From: Taxawa tesnikishii (nom. ined.)
Taxonomy: Eukaryota; Ascomycota; Dothideomycetes; Dothideales
Reading direction: 5' to 3'
DNA: 64,000 nt
Assembly: GCA_030247885.1 (NCBI GenBank)
Contig: JAPDRO010000004.1
Coordinates: 310,001 to 374,000, forward strand
Shown here: piece by piece, positions 48,961 to 61,994 of the stretch
Layout of the letters: each line of letters starts with the position of its first letter
How positions within the stretch are numbered: position 1 is the first letter of the stretch
Position numbers and translations under genes: made by a program
Notes under the pieces: generated by a model
Databases searched by the model: none
What the model was told of the DNA's origin: nothing
The model's input: the letters and a program-made list of their open reading frames with translations, nothing else

Positions 48961-50239
48961 GGTCGCCGGTTGTCTGTGTGACTGATTCTAGCATCGGCGG
49001 GAAATGCGCGACGTTATGAGAAACGAGTTGTTCTGTAACAAAGCGTTCTTGGACCCGTTGGCCCTTGTGTTGTTGGTGGTTTCCTTTCACGCATTCATCA
49101 CGCGCTTTGGTTATTCTGCATCCGGCCTCGAAGTTCGCGACCGTCATAGGGAATACATAAGCTAGTGAACCGTGCTCAACAAGGCGAAACTCAAACTTCC
49201 TCTTCCTCTTCCAGCCACGCTATCACGTTGTACTCCATGATCTCTCGCTTCCGTCCTCCGTCAACATCCGCAACAAGTATTGTGCTCTTCGCGCCTGTCG
49301 GTTGGTTTCACAGTGGTTGTCAATTCCGGCGAAAGCATGGTGGACTCTTTCAGAGCGCAACTGGGTTGATGCGATGAGGTCCAGATAATCTTGTTCTGGT
49401 TGCGATGAAGCATGAAGCATAACGCATAAAGCATAAAGCTCTTGTGGGCATGCCTCGTAAGCAACATTCAAGCCTGCATTGTTCGAAGGGATATCTATGG
49501 AGCTGAAGGCAAGAATGACCAAGAATCATTGTTCTCCGACATAGCTATCCATATGGCGCATATATGTCATCTGGCTCATGACAATTTCGAGGATTTGCTA
49601 ATTTTGCGCAAGACCAAACGTCGTATCTGGTGGACGCTTTGCACGGTTGACAGGTGGTCCGTAAAACGACACAATCGAACTTCGAAATCCTGGCGTAGCT
49701 CAAAGGCCTCTGGCCGAGCATCGAAGGAATGGTGAGATAGGCTGAATGGTTCCTAAGTACCAGTGCTCCCTAACAGCTCTTAGATGAACAGGCTCTTTTA
49801 CGTTCCAGAACGTTTGTTCCTGGGCAGCGGATTCTCGTATGCACAAGACCGACCAGTGGACGCTTGAGTTCCTCCTTGAGCATGCCTTACCTCTCCCATT
49901 CAGCACTGTGATCTTGGACATGCAAGAGGTTGTGTCATCGTGTTAGCCTATCTACTATAATACAGAGATCCGATTGCCGGGTCACAGCACATTAGGTGTT
50001 ATGAGAGTCATATAGGACAGTGGATGAGAGATAAATTCAGTGAGCGTCCCCAAGAGGAAGACAAAGGTCGAAGAAAAGGATCGACCTTGTGTGCTTAACT
50101 CAATAGCGGACGATGAAGGGCAATACGGACAAGGCCGCGTCACGAACGCTTTCTCAGGGCCCAAACCCAGTCACTGCTAAGCCTCCTCCAGAAGAACTCA
50201 TCTCGTGCACCTATCAGCGCAAGTTTCATCCCCACAGAC
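48961..50239. other. Intergenic
   Basis: Promoter of Sac3 and 3' side of the xylanase gene. Contains a possible regulator relic (49442-49735); otherwise nothing recognised. Confidence 0.5.
49442..49735 (+). pseudogene. Possible relic of a fungal_trans-domain regulator
   Basis: A 97-codon open frame contains DIAIHMAHICHLAHD and TKRRIWWTLCTVDRWS, which resemble the helix pair of the fungal-specific transcription factor domain (usual pattern RR-x-WW-x-L-x-x-x-DR). No zinc cluster or further domain could be found on either side, so this would be a fragment of a decayed gene. The match rests on one short motif. Confidence 0.35.
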
Positions 50240-51516
<1,277 letters not shown>

Positions 51517-51631
51517 TTCTGCGGTTTAAGAAAGGATTGATTCGAATGATCGTTTGATTGAAGTGGAGATAACCGAGCCAGCTCGAACCTGATGGTAATG
51601 GCAAGGGAGGGACGGTGAGAAGCTCACGCCT

Positions 51632-51639
51632 TTATATAT
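51632..51639 (-). promoter_or_regulatory. TATA box of the xylanase gene
   Basis: TTATATAT on the plus strand (ATATATAA on the gene strand) sits 116-123 bases before the xylanase start codon, a normal place for a strongly regulated fungal gene. Confidence 0.55.
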
Positions 51640-51809
51640 CTACATGAGCCACATGCCTGTGCTGGTAGAAGAATGAGATTAGCCGTTACGAAGGACTCGA
51701 GATCGCCCTGGACGGCCCGGCCCAGGACAAGCGGAAGCCGTTTTCGAAAATTGTCTGGCTGGTATAGCTCTGTCATGGGTGTATAGCCTGAGAAGAGGGT
51801 ACCAAATAC

Positions 51810-51816
51810 GGCTAAG
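51810..51816 (+). promoter_or_regulatory. Possible XlnR-type site (GGCTAAG)
   Basis: The sequence GGCTAAG lies about 295 bases upstream of the xylanase ATG. It fits the GGCTAR core bound by the xylanolytic activator XlnR/Xyr1. A short motif like this is expected by chance every few kb, so the position beside a xylanase is the only support. Confidence 0.3.
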
Positions 51817-53505
51817 ATAGAGATGATATTGGCCGCAAGCTCGCTAGAGGTCATGAGGCTTGAAAATCTTATGAAAAGATCCAGCTACAGCGAAATGGTA
51901 CAACGCAATATTTCGAAACGTGACATACCGACCAGGATATGGTACAATGGTTCCTGGAGGCAATATGGCTAGTGCCAGACCCTTCACTGGTGCCGGTTAA
52001 AGCGTGACCTAGCTCTGAAACTGCGGGGAGCCGCAGCCGCTTGCACGTTTGAAACGAACATCCTCGCGTAGCCCCTCCACAAGATCGTATACTTCGACGA
52101 ATCTGAAGCGGTCGTGCAGCCAGCCGGAAAGCATTGACGATAATGTAACAGGTTGTTTGGAATACAGAGAATGCGAAATTGCAGTGACCATGTAGCAGCC
52201 ACAGAAGACCACAGCCAATTCTGAGTCTAGAACGTGGCTCCTATACATTGTCAAGTACAGCATGCGGCTGGCAAGTCATGCGCAAGCTCAGGACGCCTGC
52301 CAGATGTAGAGCCAACACCGTCGTCTATGGATAGACAAGGATCAACAAGGTTTGGCGGGGCCCCAGGGTACAGCAACATTTATCCGGCAAATGATCGAAA
52401 CTGCCTCGGAACTTATTCTTGGAGCACTGGTTAAAGTCTGGAAGTGGTGCCCAATGTTCCTCCAATAGTAATGTTTGAAAGAGGGCCGGTCCGGTGAGAT
52501 CACTGTAAAGTTCATGGGTAGCCGCCCAGGATACTGCTCTTTTGCCTGGTGCACGGGTGCCTGGTCGAACGGACTTCTGGCGATGGAAGATTATTTCGAA
52601 GCGACCTTCACACCGTCCCGTTGCTGACGGGCTGTGCGGAGAACTGAGGCCGTCGGGTGCACACTGACTCGTCGAAATAGCAGTTGTGTAGTGACAAGGA
52701 GAACGGTACCAATTGCGGACAAAGGGAATGGTACCTAGCGGTGTGCAAAGTCGGGTTCGCCTCAACAACCTTGCTATGTGTTTGGCCAAGTTTGTGAATG
52801 TGAATTACAGTCCCGCTTACATAGCCCAACATTTGAAAACCTTTCTTCCATAGCAGGGTAATGGGCTGAATGCAGACTGCGCCTTTGGAACAAGGAACAC
52901 ACTTGAGATGAAAAGAAATAGCAAAAGAGCTTGAAATACCCACCGAGTACCACACGAAGCGAACACACTGCCCGAAAGAAGTATACGCGTGAGCGTTCAA
53001 CTGCGAGATGTATTCTCCTCCGGAGAGCTTCGGTACGGAGATGGAATTTTGCGGTGAAGATGGGTGTGTATGCCGCAATGCAAGCACATATGAACGCGGC
53101 CTTGACGGCTCTCTAGAATCCGGAGAGACGACGCGTAACCCGGTCGAATTGATGAGTTGGGATAGGGTCGTCCATACTGAAGGACGGTGGCAGAAGAGGG
53201 CGAGTTGAGGAAAGAACAAGCTCTTGGCACTGTCGCTCCGGGAATTTCATCCTTCTATCTCCGTGCGGAAACATCCGCATCGATTCCATCACCGTGCAGC
53301 GTGGGGAGTGCAAGGATTATTCTGAGCATGGCGCCCAGCTCTCTACCTCGTCTTCCAGCTTTGACGATATCTGCTCGTTACGCCCCTCCGGTTACACAAT
53401 CTGTTCGCGTACATGATAGCCTCTCTGATACAATGCATTGATAGTAATCGACAACGTTTTCCCTAATCCTTATCCTGGCGCCAGCCACCGTTCACCCGAA
53501 ACGCC

Positions 53506-55732
53506 ATGTACCTATCGCCCGGGTCAGTCGCTGAAACAGCTAGTATACATCTCTCGTCCTTCGAATTGCTGGATCGTCTACACAATTACACAAGTGACTC
53601 TGCCAACGGAGGCTGGTCGTCTTTAATCGGAATCGTCACGGCCATTATCGGCAACATCCTCATCTCGTTTGCACTCAATACCCAGCGATACGCGCATATC
53701 CGATTGAATAGGGAAAGGCTTGAAGAGGAAGAAAAACACAGGCATGTGGGAGGGCAGAAGGCACGGAGTGGAAGGTATGGGACGACGGCAGGCGGAGTAG
53801 CGGAGGAGCGGATGAAGTGGAAGGGTTCCTCTGGCAGAGAAGATCAGGATGGGATTCCCGGTCAGGATGCCAGAGAATCGGATCCTTTGATACATTCGCG
53901 CAAGTCTTCATCTTCATCACAATCCACCATACGGCCCACGAAGCAACAGGGTTCCTCTCACGAGAAGTCCTACCTGCGCTCCCCATACTGGTGGCTGGGA
54001 ATCGCATTAATGACTGTGGGAGAGTGCGGAAACTTTTTGGCCTACGGATTTGCGCCTGCTTCTATCGTCTCGCCTTTGGGTGTCGTGGCTCTGGTGTCAA
54101 ATTGCTTAATCGCACCGCTCATGCTCCATGAGCGCTTCCGAGCGCGAGACGCTTTGGGCGTGATTATCGCAGTCGCGGGCTGCGTTATTGTGGTACTGAG
54201 CGCAAGCGACAGCAACCCCAAGCTGGGTCCGGATGAAATATGGAACTTGATCACAACTTGGGAATTCGAAACGTATCTTGGAATCACAATCTTCTTGATC
54301 GTCGTCCTGATGGTGGGAAGCATCCAGTATGGCGACAGGAGCATACTGATCGACCTCGGTTTGGTCGGGCTTTTTGGTAGGTTGCCATCAAGTATAAGCA
54401 TTACGCGAGACTGATGCAATTTGCAGGTGGCTATACTGCGCTTTCGACAAAAGGCGTTGCTTCCCTGCTCTCCAACACGATCTGGCGAGCCATAACGTTT
54501 CCGATCACATACCTCCTTGTTGCAGTCCTGGCCACCACTGCCATACTGCAGATCAAATACGTTAACCGGGCTCTGCAGAGGTTTGACTCTACCCAGGTCA
54601 TCCCGGTGCAGTTTGTGCTCTTCACCCTTTCCGTCATCATCGGTAGCGCCGTTTTGTACCGGGACTTCGAACGGAAAACACTGCAAGATGCTATCAAGTT
54701 TGTCGCTGGTTGCGCACTGACTTTTCTCGGTGTCTGGTTCATCACATCCAGGCGCGACAGAAAATCTGAAGGCGATGAAGAGGAAGCCATGGAAGAAGAG
54801 GAAGATGGCATTAATCTTATTGACGAAGAAGGAGAACAGCCCGAGATTAGGCAGCATGAGAGCAGCGGCATGCATCATTCCTCTCTGCGACCGCCATCTC
54901 CTAGACGTCTCCGTTCGTCTCAATCCAATGCACCGTCCTTGGTCATCACGGAAGAAGACGAGGATAGCGCCTATCCATCTGACATAGAAGACCCTTTCCT
55001 CTCACCTTTAAGTCCTTTGACTGCATCGGCAGCTCACGCAAACCTATCGGCAATCCATTCCAAATCCACATCAATGCTCCCTCCAGACCCCTGTCCCCAA
55101 GCAAACCACTCTTTCACGCCACCACCTCTGCCCCATCAGTCCCGACCGCCACCTCCTCAGCTCTCAGACCTCTGCGCCCTTCAACTCCGTCAAGAAGCAC
55201 CGTCGGTCCACCACCCACGCAGTCCTCACCCTCTCTCAGCCGCACAACCTCCACCCCAGGTCCCCAGCAAACGCCCGGACGTCAACAAGAGCGTCCCCTC
55301 ACCGGTCGCCGTTCCATCGCGAACATCAGCCTCGTTCCCGGTCCCCTCACAGGCACCTTGTCCAGCTCCCTCAGCGCCATCGTGGCAGACAGTCTGCGTC
55401 GCGGCCTCGACGTGCCGCCAGGCGTGCACGTTCCTCCCGGCGTCACGGTTCGAAAACGCCGCAACACTCGAGGTGGAAGGAGGGGCGAGCCGGCCAGAAG
55501 AAGCGTTGCCGAAGGCGCTGGGCCGGCGGGCGTGGCGAGTCATGAGCCGCTGACCAGGACGCAGTCGGAGGATGTGCAGGGGCTTGAGCTAGTAGGGAGC
55601 CCAGCAGGTGTTGGTATGAGCAGTGAGAGGCCGAAGGGTAGGGGCAGGAGTTTGAGTGCTACATTGAACGATCTGTTCAGAAGTAAGAGGCAGAGGAGGG
55701 GAAGTGTCCGGCTGGAGGATGGGCAGGAATGA
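53506..55732 (+). CDS. NIPA/DUF803-like magnesium transporter, one frame break
   Basis: Multi-span protein of the NIPA (DUF803, drug/metabolite transporter superfamily) group, members of which move Mg2+ across plasma or endosomal membranes. Helices include SLIGIVTAIIGNILISFALN, then after a long hydrophilic loop YWWLGIALMTVGECGNFLAY, PASIVSPLGVVALVSN (family block), LGVIIAVAGCVIVVLSA, ILIDLGLVGLFGGYTALSTK across the intron and VPVQFVLFTLSVIIGSAVLY-like helices. One intron, 54377-54426 (50 nt). A cytosolic tail of about 300 residues is Ser/Pro-rich and acidic. The tail changes frame in the C4 run at 55088-55091; after one added base SPSKPLFHATTSAPS and the basic end (SLSATLNDLFRSKRQRR) read through. 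Total 725 residues. Start ATG 53506. Confidence 0.88.
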
Positions 55733-56344
55733 ACAAGTGACGGTACTGTTGTCTGGTTGTATGAGGACGAAAGCAAAAGTTGTAGGCGGCTGGTGCGGTG
55801 GTGTCTGTTCTGATGAAATACCCAAGCAAGGCGTTTGTGGCAAAGTATTCGACCAAGCAATAGCATCTTGCAGGGCTTAACATGGCGGGTTTGGGTTCTC
55901 TTGGCTAAAGTCGAGTTGGTATCGTGACTTTGGCTCGGTAAGAGCGGCGTAGACCGTGGATACTACCGTGGGTGAATCAACTCCTCCACCATAAAGTTTT
56001 GTTTTCTTCTGCTACACAAAGCCGGCTTCCCTCTCTCACTCCATGCTTTACACCAACGCTCAAAATCGTAGCAGAACGTTTGGAAGCATCGCAGGCTGCA
56101 TGCACAGTTAGGAGACCGGGACTCGAGCTGGTCCTTGGAGGGTTGGGCCGCATCTGAAACCCCGTCAGCCCTGCTCTAATCCACTACCAGCCCTCGTTAC
56201 ACGCTGAGAAGGCGTACACGATCCCCCGAGCGGTTGGCTAGTGTTGTCATCACTGTACCCTACGATTCGATGCACGGGAGATATGAATGAGTTGGCTCTT
56301 TGAGAAGAAGATGATGATGCTCCGTTATCTATATATCTCTAGAT

Positions 56345-56427
56345 GGGTGCACTTTCGTCCACTGCCTCTTCAGAGCAAGGCGAGGGTGCACCTACTCAGT
56401 CAGTCCATCTGTTTGTTGAGAGCATCA
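56345..56427. repeat. Diverged repeat, copy A
   Basis: Contains GCACTTTCGTCCACTGC and, 20 bases on, GGTGCACCTACTCAGTCAGT followed by CCATCTG. Copy B at 57206-57351 has the same order with many C/T and A/G differences. Confidence 0.5.
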
Positions 56428-57205
56428 GAGCCACCACCTGAAGCTCGGCTTTACTGCACAACGCAATACTTGTGACCCTCGAGGACACCATTAAAGCGTT
56501 CGAGGACGAACTCCGAGTGCTGGTTTTCGGCGTAGCTCATTTTGTGCTTGTTTTGTTTTGGGTTTGTTCCGTCAGGTGAGGAAAAAGGTTTGTTTGTGAT
56601 TTGCTCGATAGTACGGCTGCTGTTGTTTTGCCTGGTACTTATAGTTCCACGACACAAAGGCATGTCCCAAAGCGTTGTCTAGAACAGTCGGGTCAGGTTC
56701 CCTTTCCGTACACACAAACAAAGAGCCTACCGAGTTCATACAACCATCATGCCGGAAGAGCAGCTCTGTGATTTCTTGAAGACTATACCAAATTCGAGGG
56801 AGGATCAAGATAGAGCATGTTGTTCCTAGGATATGGGTACGTGGCCGTGCGTGGAACCCATGCCCTTTCGACGACTAGTACCTGGGCCGATTCCAATCGA
56901 TCTTCGTCTCCTTGCAGCCGCGCCTTGCATTCCAAGGGCGCCGGTGAAGCGAATGGTACAACAAAGGGAGATCAAAGAACAAGCCGTGCATATATCCCAC
57001 CAGGACAGCACTAACTAGGGCAGTGAAAGAATAGTGTGACCGTGATATCAAGTTCATCGTGTTCACAGTTCACGTCGACTGCAAATCATAGTAATCGTAA
57101 GTGCACGTGAAACGAGACGTCACCATTAGTCCAAACAAATTATGCCCAATCGGGAAACCCTACCGCTTACCGCCCTTGTTAGCGTAGGTCCATGGCACAC
57201 TTAAT

Positions 57206-57351
57206 ATAGAGCACCTTTGGTCCACTGCAATTGAGAACGGCATCACTGCAAAGGGTGTATTCTGTCTCGTTTCCCCGTCAAGGGCTACGCCAAATCTCCA
57301 GCCTACGGGGTGCACTTACTCGGTTAGTTCATCTGACTGCTAAAAGCACCG
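57206..57351. repeat. Diverged repeat, copy B
   Basis: Contains GCACCTTTGGTCCACTGC and, about 82 bases on, GGTGCACTTACTCGGTTAGT followed by TCATCTG, in the same order as copy A. Its first 15 bases also recur exactly at 28241-28255. It may be a remnant of a small dispersed element. Confidence 0.5.
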
Positions 57352-57940
57352 CAATGCGCCATTTCACACTTCAGCCAACACACAACACACAAACATCACG
57401 CAGAAAGGAACAGTTCTTTCCATTTCGATAACAATCTCGGCCAAATTCAAAACGGCCACGGAGGACTCCCGGCTCATCTAATCCAAGATCCTCCCTTCCC
57501 ACCCCATTCGCCAGAATTGCCTCTCTCGAGTTCAGTAAGAGTGAACCGCGCCAAAGACGCCAGAACGAGCAGTGAGGATCCCCCACCAAACGAGCCACGG
57601 GAAGGACAAGAAACCGCAACTCGCATGATTTCATAAACCACCTCCGCAAGAGAATGCATCGCCCCTCCCTCGATTTTTTATCGTTCTTCAAGTGCATGAA
57701 CGTTCCTCCTTGCCCAATCCAGTTGTCCTCCAATCCGACTTTTTGCCATATCCAGAATACCGGCCGTTGGAAACCCATCTTGTCACCCTCGTTCACTCGT
57801 TCCATAATTCGTTCTGGGCTAATTCGAGCGCTTCACCAAATCCGGTAGAGCGGGCTGGGGGACAGAGCAGAGAGCGCACCACACAAGCAACAGACTTACC
57901 TACTGAAACGGCATGGCGACTTTGGCATTCACGACCGCCC

Positions 57941-60770
57941 TCAGTGGCCACCCTGCTTCCTAAACCTCAACAACTCCGCCAACGAGCCGAGACTGCACCC
58001 GTGTCTCAGAAACTCATGTCGTCCTAACTCCTCGGCCGTCGCTCTGCTCTTAACATCGACGCAAAGGCACACACTCAAGAAAGCCTTGAGCTCCTTGCTC
58101 AACTTCTCCGGCTTCTTCAGTCTCGGCGTTCCATTCGTGGCAATCAGGTACAGCGCCTTCAGCGGTTCCTCGTTAAGGTACGGCGGCTCGGACTCGATCA
58201 TCTCGATGGCCATGATGCCGAGCGACCAGATGTCGACTTTGGAGCCGTATTCTTTCTGCTTGACGACTTCGGGCGCCATCCAGTATGGCGTACCGACCAT
58301 GGTGGCGCGCTTGGAGCGTTGCTCGGTTAGCTTGGCGCAGAAGCCGAAGTCGGTGATTTTGACGTTGCCCCGGGAGGAGAGGAGGACGTTGTCGGATTTG
58401 ATGTCGCGGTGAATGATGTTTTGTGAGTGCAAGTGGATCAGACCCTTGCATGTCTACTGGTGTGTCAGTAAAGGCAATCGCTTATCATTCGAAGACAACA
58501 CGATAAGGGAAGGCGTAGGAAAGCAGCGACGACTCACCTCAAGACAGATCGTCGCAATCTGGTCCTCACTGATACTCGGGTTGTTGTCAATGACATCCGT
58601 GAGCGCACCGCCCTCCATAAACTCCATAACCACCCACAACTCGCTGCTCTCCTCCTGCAAGAAAGCATCGAGGAAGTTGACAATGTTGGGGTGCTTGCTG
58701 TCCTTCATGACGATAATCTCGTTAACGATCAGCTCCTTGCGGGGCTGGTTGCGGAGATCCATCTGCTTGATAGCAACTTGCGCCCTTGGACCGTGCTCAC
58801 GGAGCAGAGCTCTGGCGGTGGGTGAGGTGGCGGATTCCCGGATGCGAGCAACGTAGACGGATCCTGAAGCACCTTGTCCGATTTTCTTTTGCTTGTTGTA
58901 GGAATCCAATGGACGCTCCTTGGAAACGACCTCACGCAGGCGCTCCATGACCTGCGCGTCAGTCATGCTTGACATGCGGACCTCTTTCCGAGGCGTCTCT
59001 TCCTTAGGCTTGCTGGTCAGCGCCATCTCGGCCTTCTTCACGGGGTCCATTTCGGGAGCACCAGTTGGCTGCTTGGCAGTCACATTCAGTGGTTTCACGG
59101 CATTGCCGGCTTGTGCTGAAGGCTTCTGCTGCTGTTGGTTTGCTCCTGTCGGCATGCGAACATCCGGTTGAGCGTTCGGCTTCTTGTAGTCGGCTTGCCC
59201 GGGCTGGCGAGTTCCATTGACCGGTAGCTTGGCAGGCTTCGGGATACTACTAGCGCCGTTTTGTGTCGGGGCGGATGGTGCTGCCCTCTGAGCCGCCGGC
59301 TGCTGGTTCCACTGAGGAACTCTGCCTGCTGAAGTAGATGGCGCAGGAGGAGCTGGCCGTGTGGCGTTGTAGCGAGATGGGCTGGGGCTGGCATCCCTAT
59401 GGTCGCCACCGTAGCCACCAATCTCTTGCTTAGAGAGGGGCACGCGTTCCTTTGGAAGAGACGCGTTGTAATCGTCGAGCTCCTGCCTTGCTCGTCTCTC
59501 CTCTTCCTTCTGTCGAGCATAAGCATCTACCCTGCGTCTATCCTCGTCCGCCTTGCGTTTCCTCTCCTCTGCCGCTCTCGCATCGTCGGCGGCATTCTGC
59601 GGGGACGTGTATGAGCGTGCCGGTGCCGGGAATTGATTTGCCGGGGAAGAGGTTTGCGACCTGCCGGTGTTGTAGCTGTCTTGGCGGTTGTATTGCGGAG
59701 CTTGCTGTCTTGGTGGGGCAATAGACGAGCCATAGCTTTGTCCATATCCGAGCTGCTTGTTGCCCTGAGCATCAATAGGCGGGGTCGGTGTCAGACTCGG
59801 GTATGTGAGAGGATCTTGTGCCCTCTTCTGCAGATTACCGGTGTAGAATTGAAGCGCCTCCACAACTGCGTCTGGGTTGTTTGCCATATCTTCCTTGGTC
59901 AGTGCAGACGAGTTGAGGAGCTTCTGCCACTCCATGGGGAGACCGACAAAACCACCCGTGACAGGATCGAATCCGACGTGGATGCGATGTGTGAAACCCG
60001 TGGGATGAGAGACACCTCCCATGGACGGACACCGGTCATAGATGCAGTCTATCCAAGTGTAGACATCATTGTCCGTCTCGAACTTGCAGATGAGGAGCTT
60101 CTGTGGGCCATCTCGCGCGGGGAGGACGTGCTGCCGGAGTTTACCGCTCGAGTAAGCTCAAAAGCGTAAGGGTATGTTTCTGATCTTGTGATATTTAAGA
60201 CGTCCTTGAGGGGGATGGTAAAGGAAATCTTGGGATTGTTGTTGCTTTTGAGGAAGTCCAGTTGGTTCTGCCTCAGTACCAGGTACTTTTCCGACCAGAA
60301 GACCCCTTCATGAAACCGCCCTCCTCCTTGACCTTTGCCCAGCCCTCTTTGACCTGGTCCACGCCCATCTGGCCAAATTCAGTGTTTATTCGGTTTAACG
60401 ATGTTGAGGACGAGTTTGAGCTAGGGAGTTTAGACTCATGCCGGCCACGTTCCCTGCAATATTGTTTACTTGTGGTGTAAGATTGAGCCGTGGGCCCGTA
60501 GGAGGTTTGGGAGCCGGTCCAGGATTCATAAACTGGCCGGCAGAATAAATCCTGTGCCAGTGTGTTAGTCGACGATACTCGAGAGTATATCAGGAAGGAG
60601 ATATGAAGGCGCACGACGGGGCGCGTGCCACTTCACGCGACTTGAACATACGCAGCAACAGCGATCACGGGCCAGGGCGGTATCCCCAAACCAGAACCGC
60701 TGAGCTGAGCGCATGCTCTGTGAATAAGAGAGAATGGGCATACGTACGGGTGAGACTGTTGCGACGCCAT
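57941..60770 (-). CDS. cla4: PAK-family protein kinase Cla4 (PH-CRIB-kinase), three frame breaks
   Basis: Cdc42/Rac effector kinase for septins, polarity and septation. Exon 1 (60770-60748) gives MASQQSHP; introns are 60552-60747 (196 nt) and 58454-58537 (84 nt); the kinase domain ends at 57941. Order of domains: Pro-rich start, PH (about 85-180: [31 protein letters not shown]), CRIB ([16 protein letters not shown], about 188-225), Pro/Gln-rich linker, kinase ([48 protein letters not shown]). The PH domain distinguishes Cla4 from Ste20. One base each seems missing at 60397-60398 (AA), 60303-60306 (C4) and near 60147. Together they give 850 residues and a sum divisible by three. The PH domain reading is convincing only with the breaks allowed for. 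Confidence 0.93.
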
Positions 60771-61994
60771 CTCGCTGCGATCCTAGCAGACTCCAGCCGC
60801 GAGGCTCGTCCTGCAGGCGCTTTCACGAAGATTGTAGCCTTGTCGTCCCCCAAGAATGTAATCTTTGTCCCTCCAATGCGATACTGCGGGGCAATGCAAG
60901 AGAATCCGATGCGGGATGTTGGATGTGTGAGGTGAAAGAGGCTCTGTGACTCTGGCCGAAACGGAGACCGTTCTGGCGTTATTCGAGGGGTTGAGGGGTC
61001 GTGCGATGCGAAACGGTGGTGTATTGTAGTTTGGGTATCGGTTGGGCGGTAGTTGTAGGATGTAAGATGCTATTGTTGGTGTTGTGAAGTTCACCTCAGC
61101 GCGAGAGCATGGGATGGAATGGCCGGGGATTTTTCTGTCTGCAGCAAGAGCGGTGTACAGGCCGAAGGGTTAGGTTAGGGTGCTCTGTCCTTCTCTCACT
61201 CTGGTGGCCGTCCGTCACTTGAATTGCTGCTGGTGGAGCAGCTTCGGCCAGGGATTCGACCCTGCAAAAGCAACCGCCGAAAACGGCTAGCACCATCCTA
61301 GAGTTTCAGCCCGCTTCCCTCTCCAGATGCGCGCGCCAACAACAACGTGGTATGATAGAATGTTCCATGCATGCCCACGCATGCGCCATATGGTCCCGTA
61401 CAACATCCACGACCATTTTCGTCTTATATGACAGTCCACACGCGCAGACATGTCCACATGGTGAAGGTACCCCTCGGAGGAGCCTTGTACAAGCTGCCGG
61501 GAAAGCCCCTGTCTAGTCGATCCCCCTGTCGCTCAGACTCGGGCGGTCATCTTGAAACACGTCCTGCCCCTCGTCCGCAAAGCCTATCTTGTCTGTCACT
61601 GACACGGACGTGATGCACGCCTAAAATGTTTCCATTGGTGGATCAAGATGACTTTTTGGAGTTGTTCTCGGACAAAGGAGCCTTCGAGACTTCCGACGTT
61701 TTCCATTGCTAAACGTGGCCGAATTTGCGGTCGACCATGTCAATGCCGAATGGAATATTGTGTAACCTCAATCCTATCCAAGACCGTCGAAAGCCAAGTC
61801 CCGAGTCCACGCACCGTAGAAGGCATGTGCTCCATCAACCATCATATCTTAAAGTCCTGTGCACGTGGTATCCTGAATGACCATCATGCAACGCCCCAAA
61901 AGAACCCCGACCTCAAGCAATGAACAAAGAAAGGAGTAACCCCGTATGCACAACTCCTTAACTTCCCAGAACCTTCGCTCACCTTCCACGACAA
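60771..61994. other. Intergenic
   Basis: Promoter of cla4 and 3' region of alpha-actinin. Open frames are short and unrecognised. Confidence 0.55.

Larger units (their letters stand above)
51517..53505. other. Intergenic, about 2 kb
   Basis: Promoter of the xylanase at the left and of the NIPA-like gene at the right. Frames of 76 codons (51624-51854, minus) and 203 codons (52608-53219, minus) have no recognised domain; I do not call them genes. Confidence 0.5.
55733..57940. other. Convergent 3' regions, 2.2 kb, with diverged repeats
   Basis: Between the NIPA-like gene (+) and Cla4 (-). Two related segments lie at about 56345-56427 and 57206-57351 (see repeat features). A short frame (56451-56663, minus) and others are unremarkable. 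Confidence 0.5.

Noticed and set aside
52608-53219. 203-codon minus-strand frame
   Set aside because: No recognisable domain and no support from splice sites or composition; may be noise.
61180-61270. Sequence with a TTCGA loop suggesting a tRNA
   Set aside because: The stem-loop has a six-base loop and no matching A box, acceptor stem or anticodon arm, so it does not fold as a tRNA.
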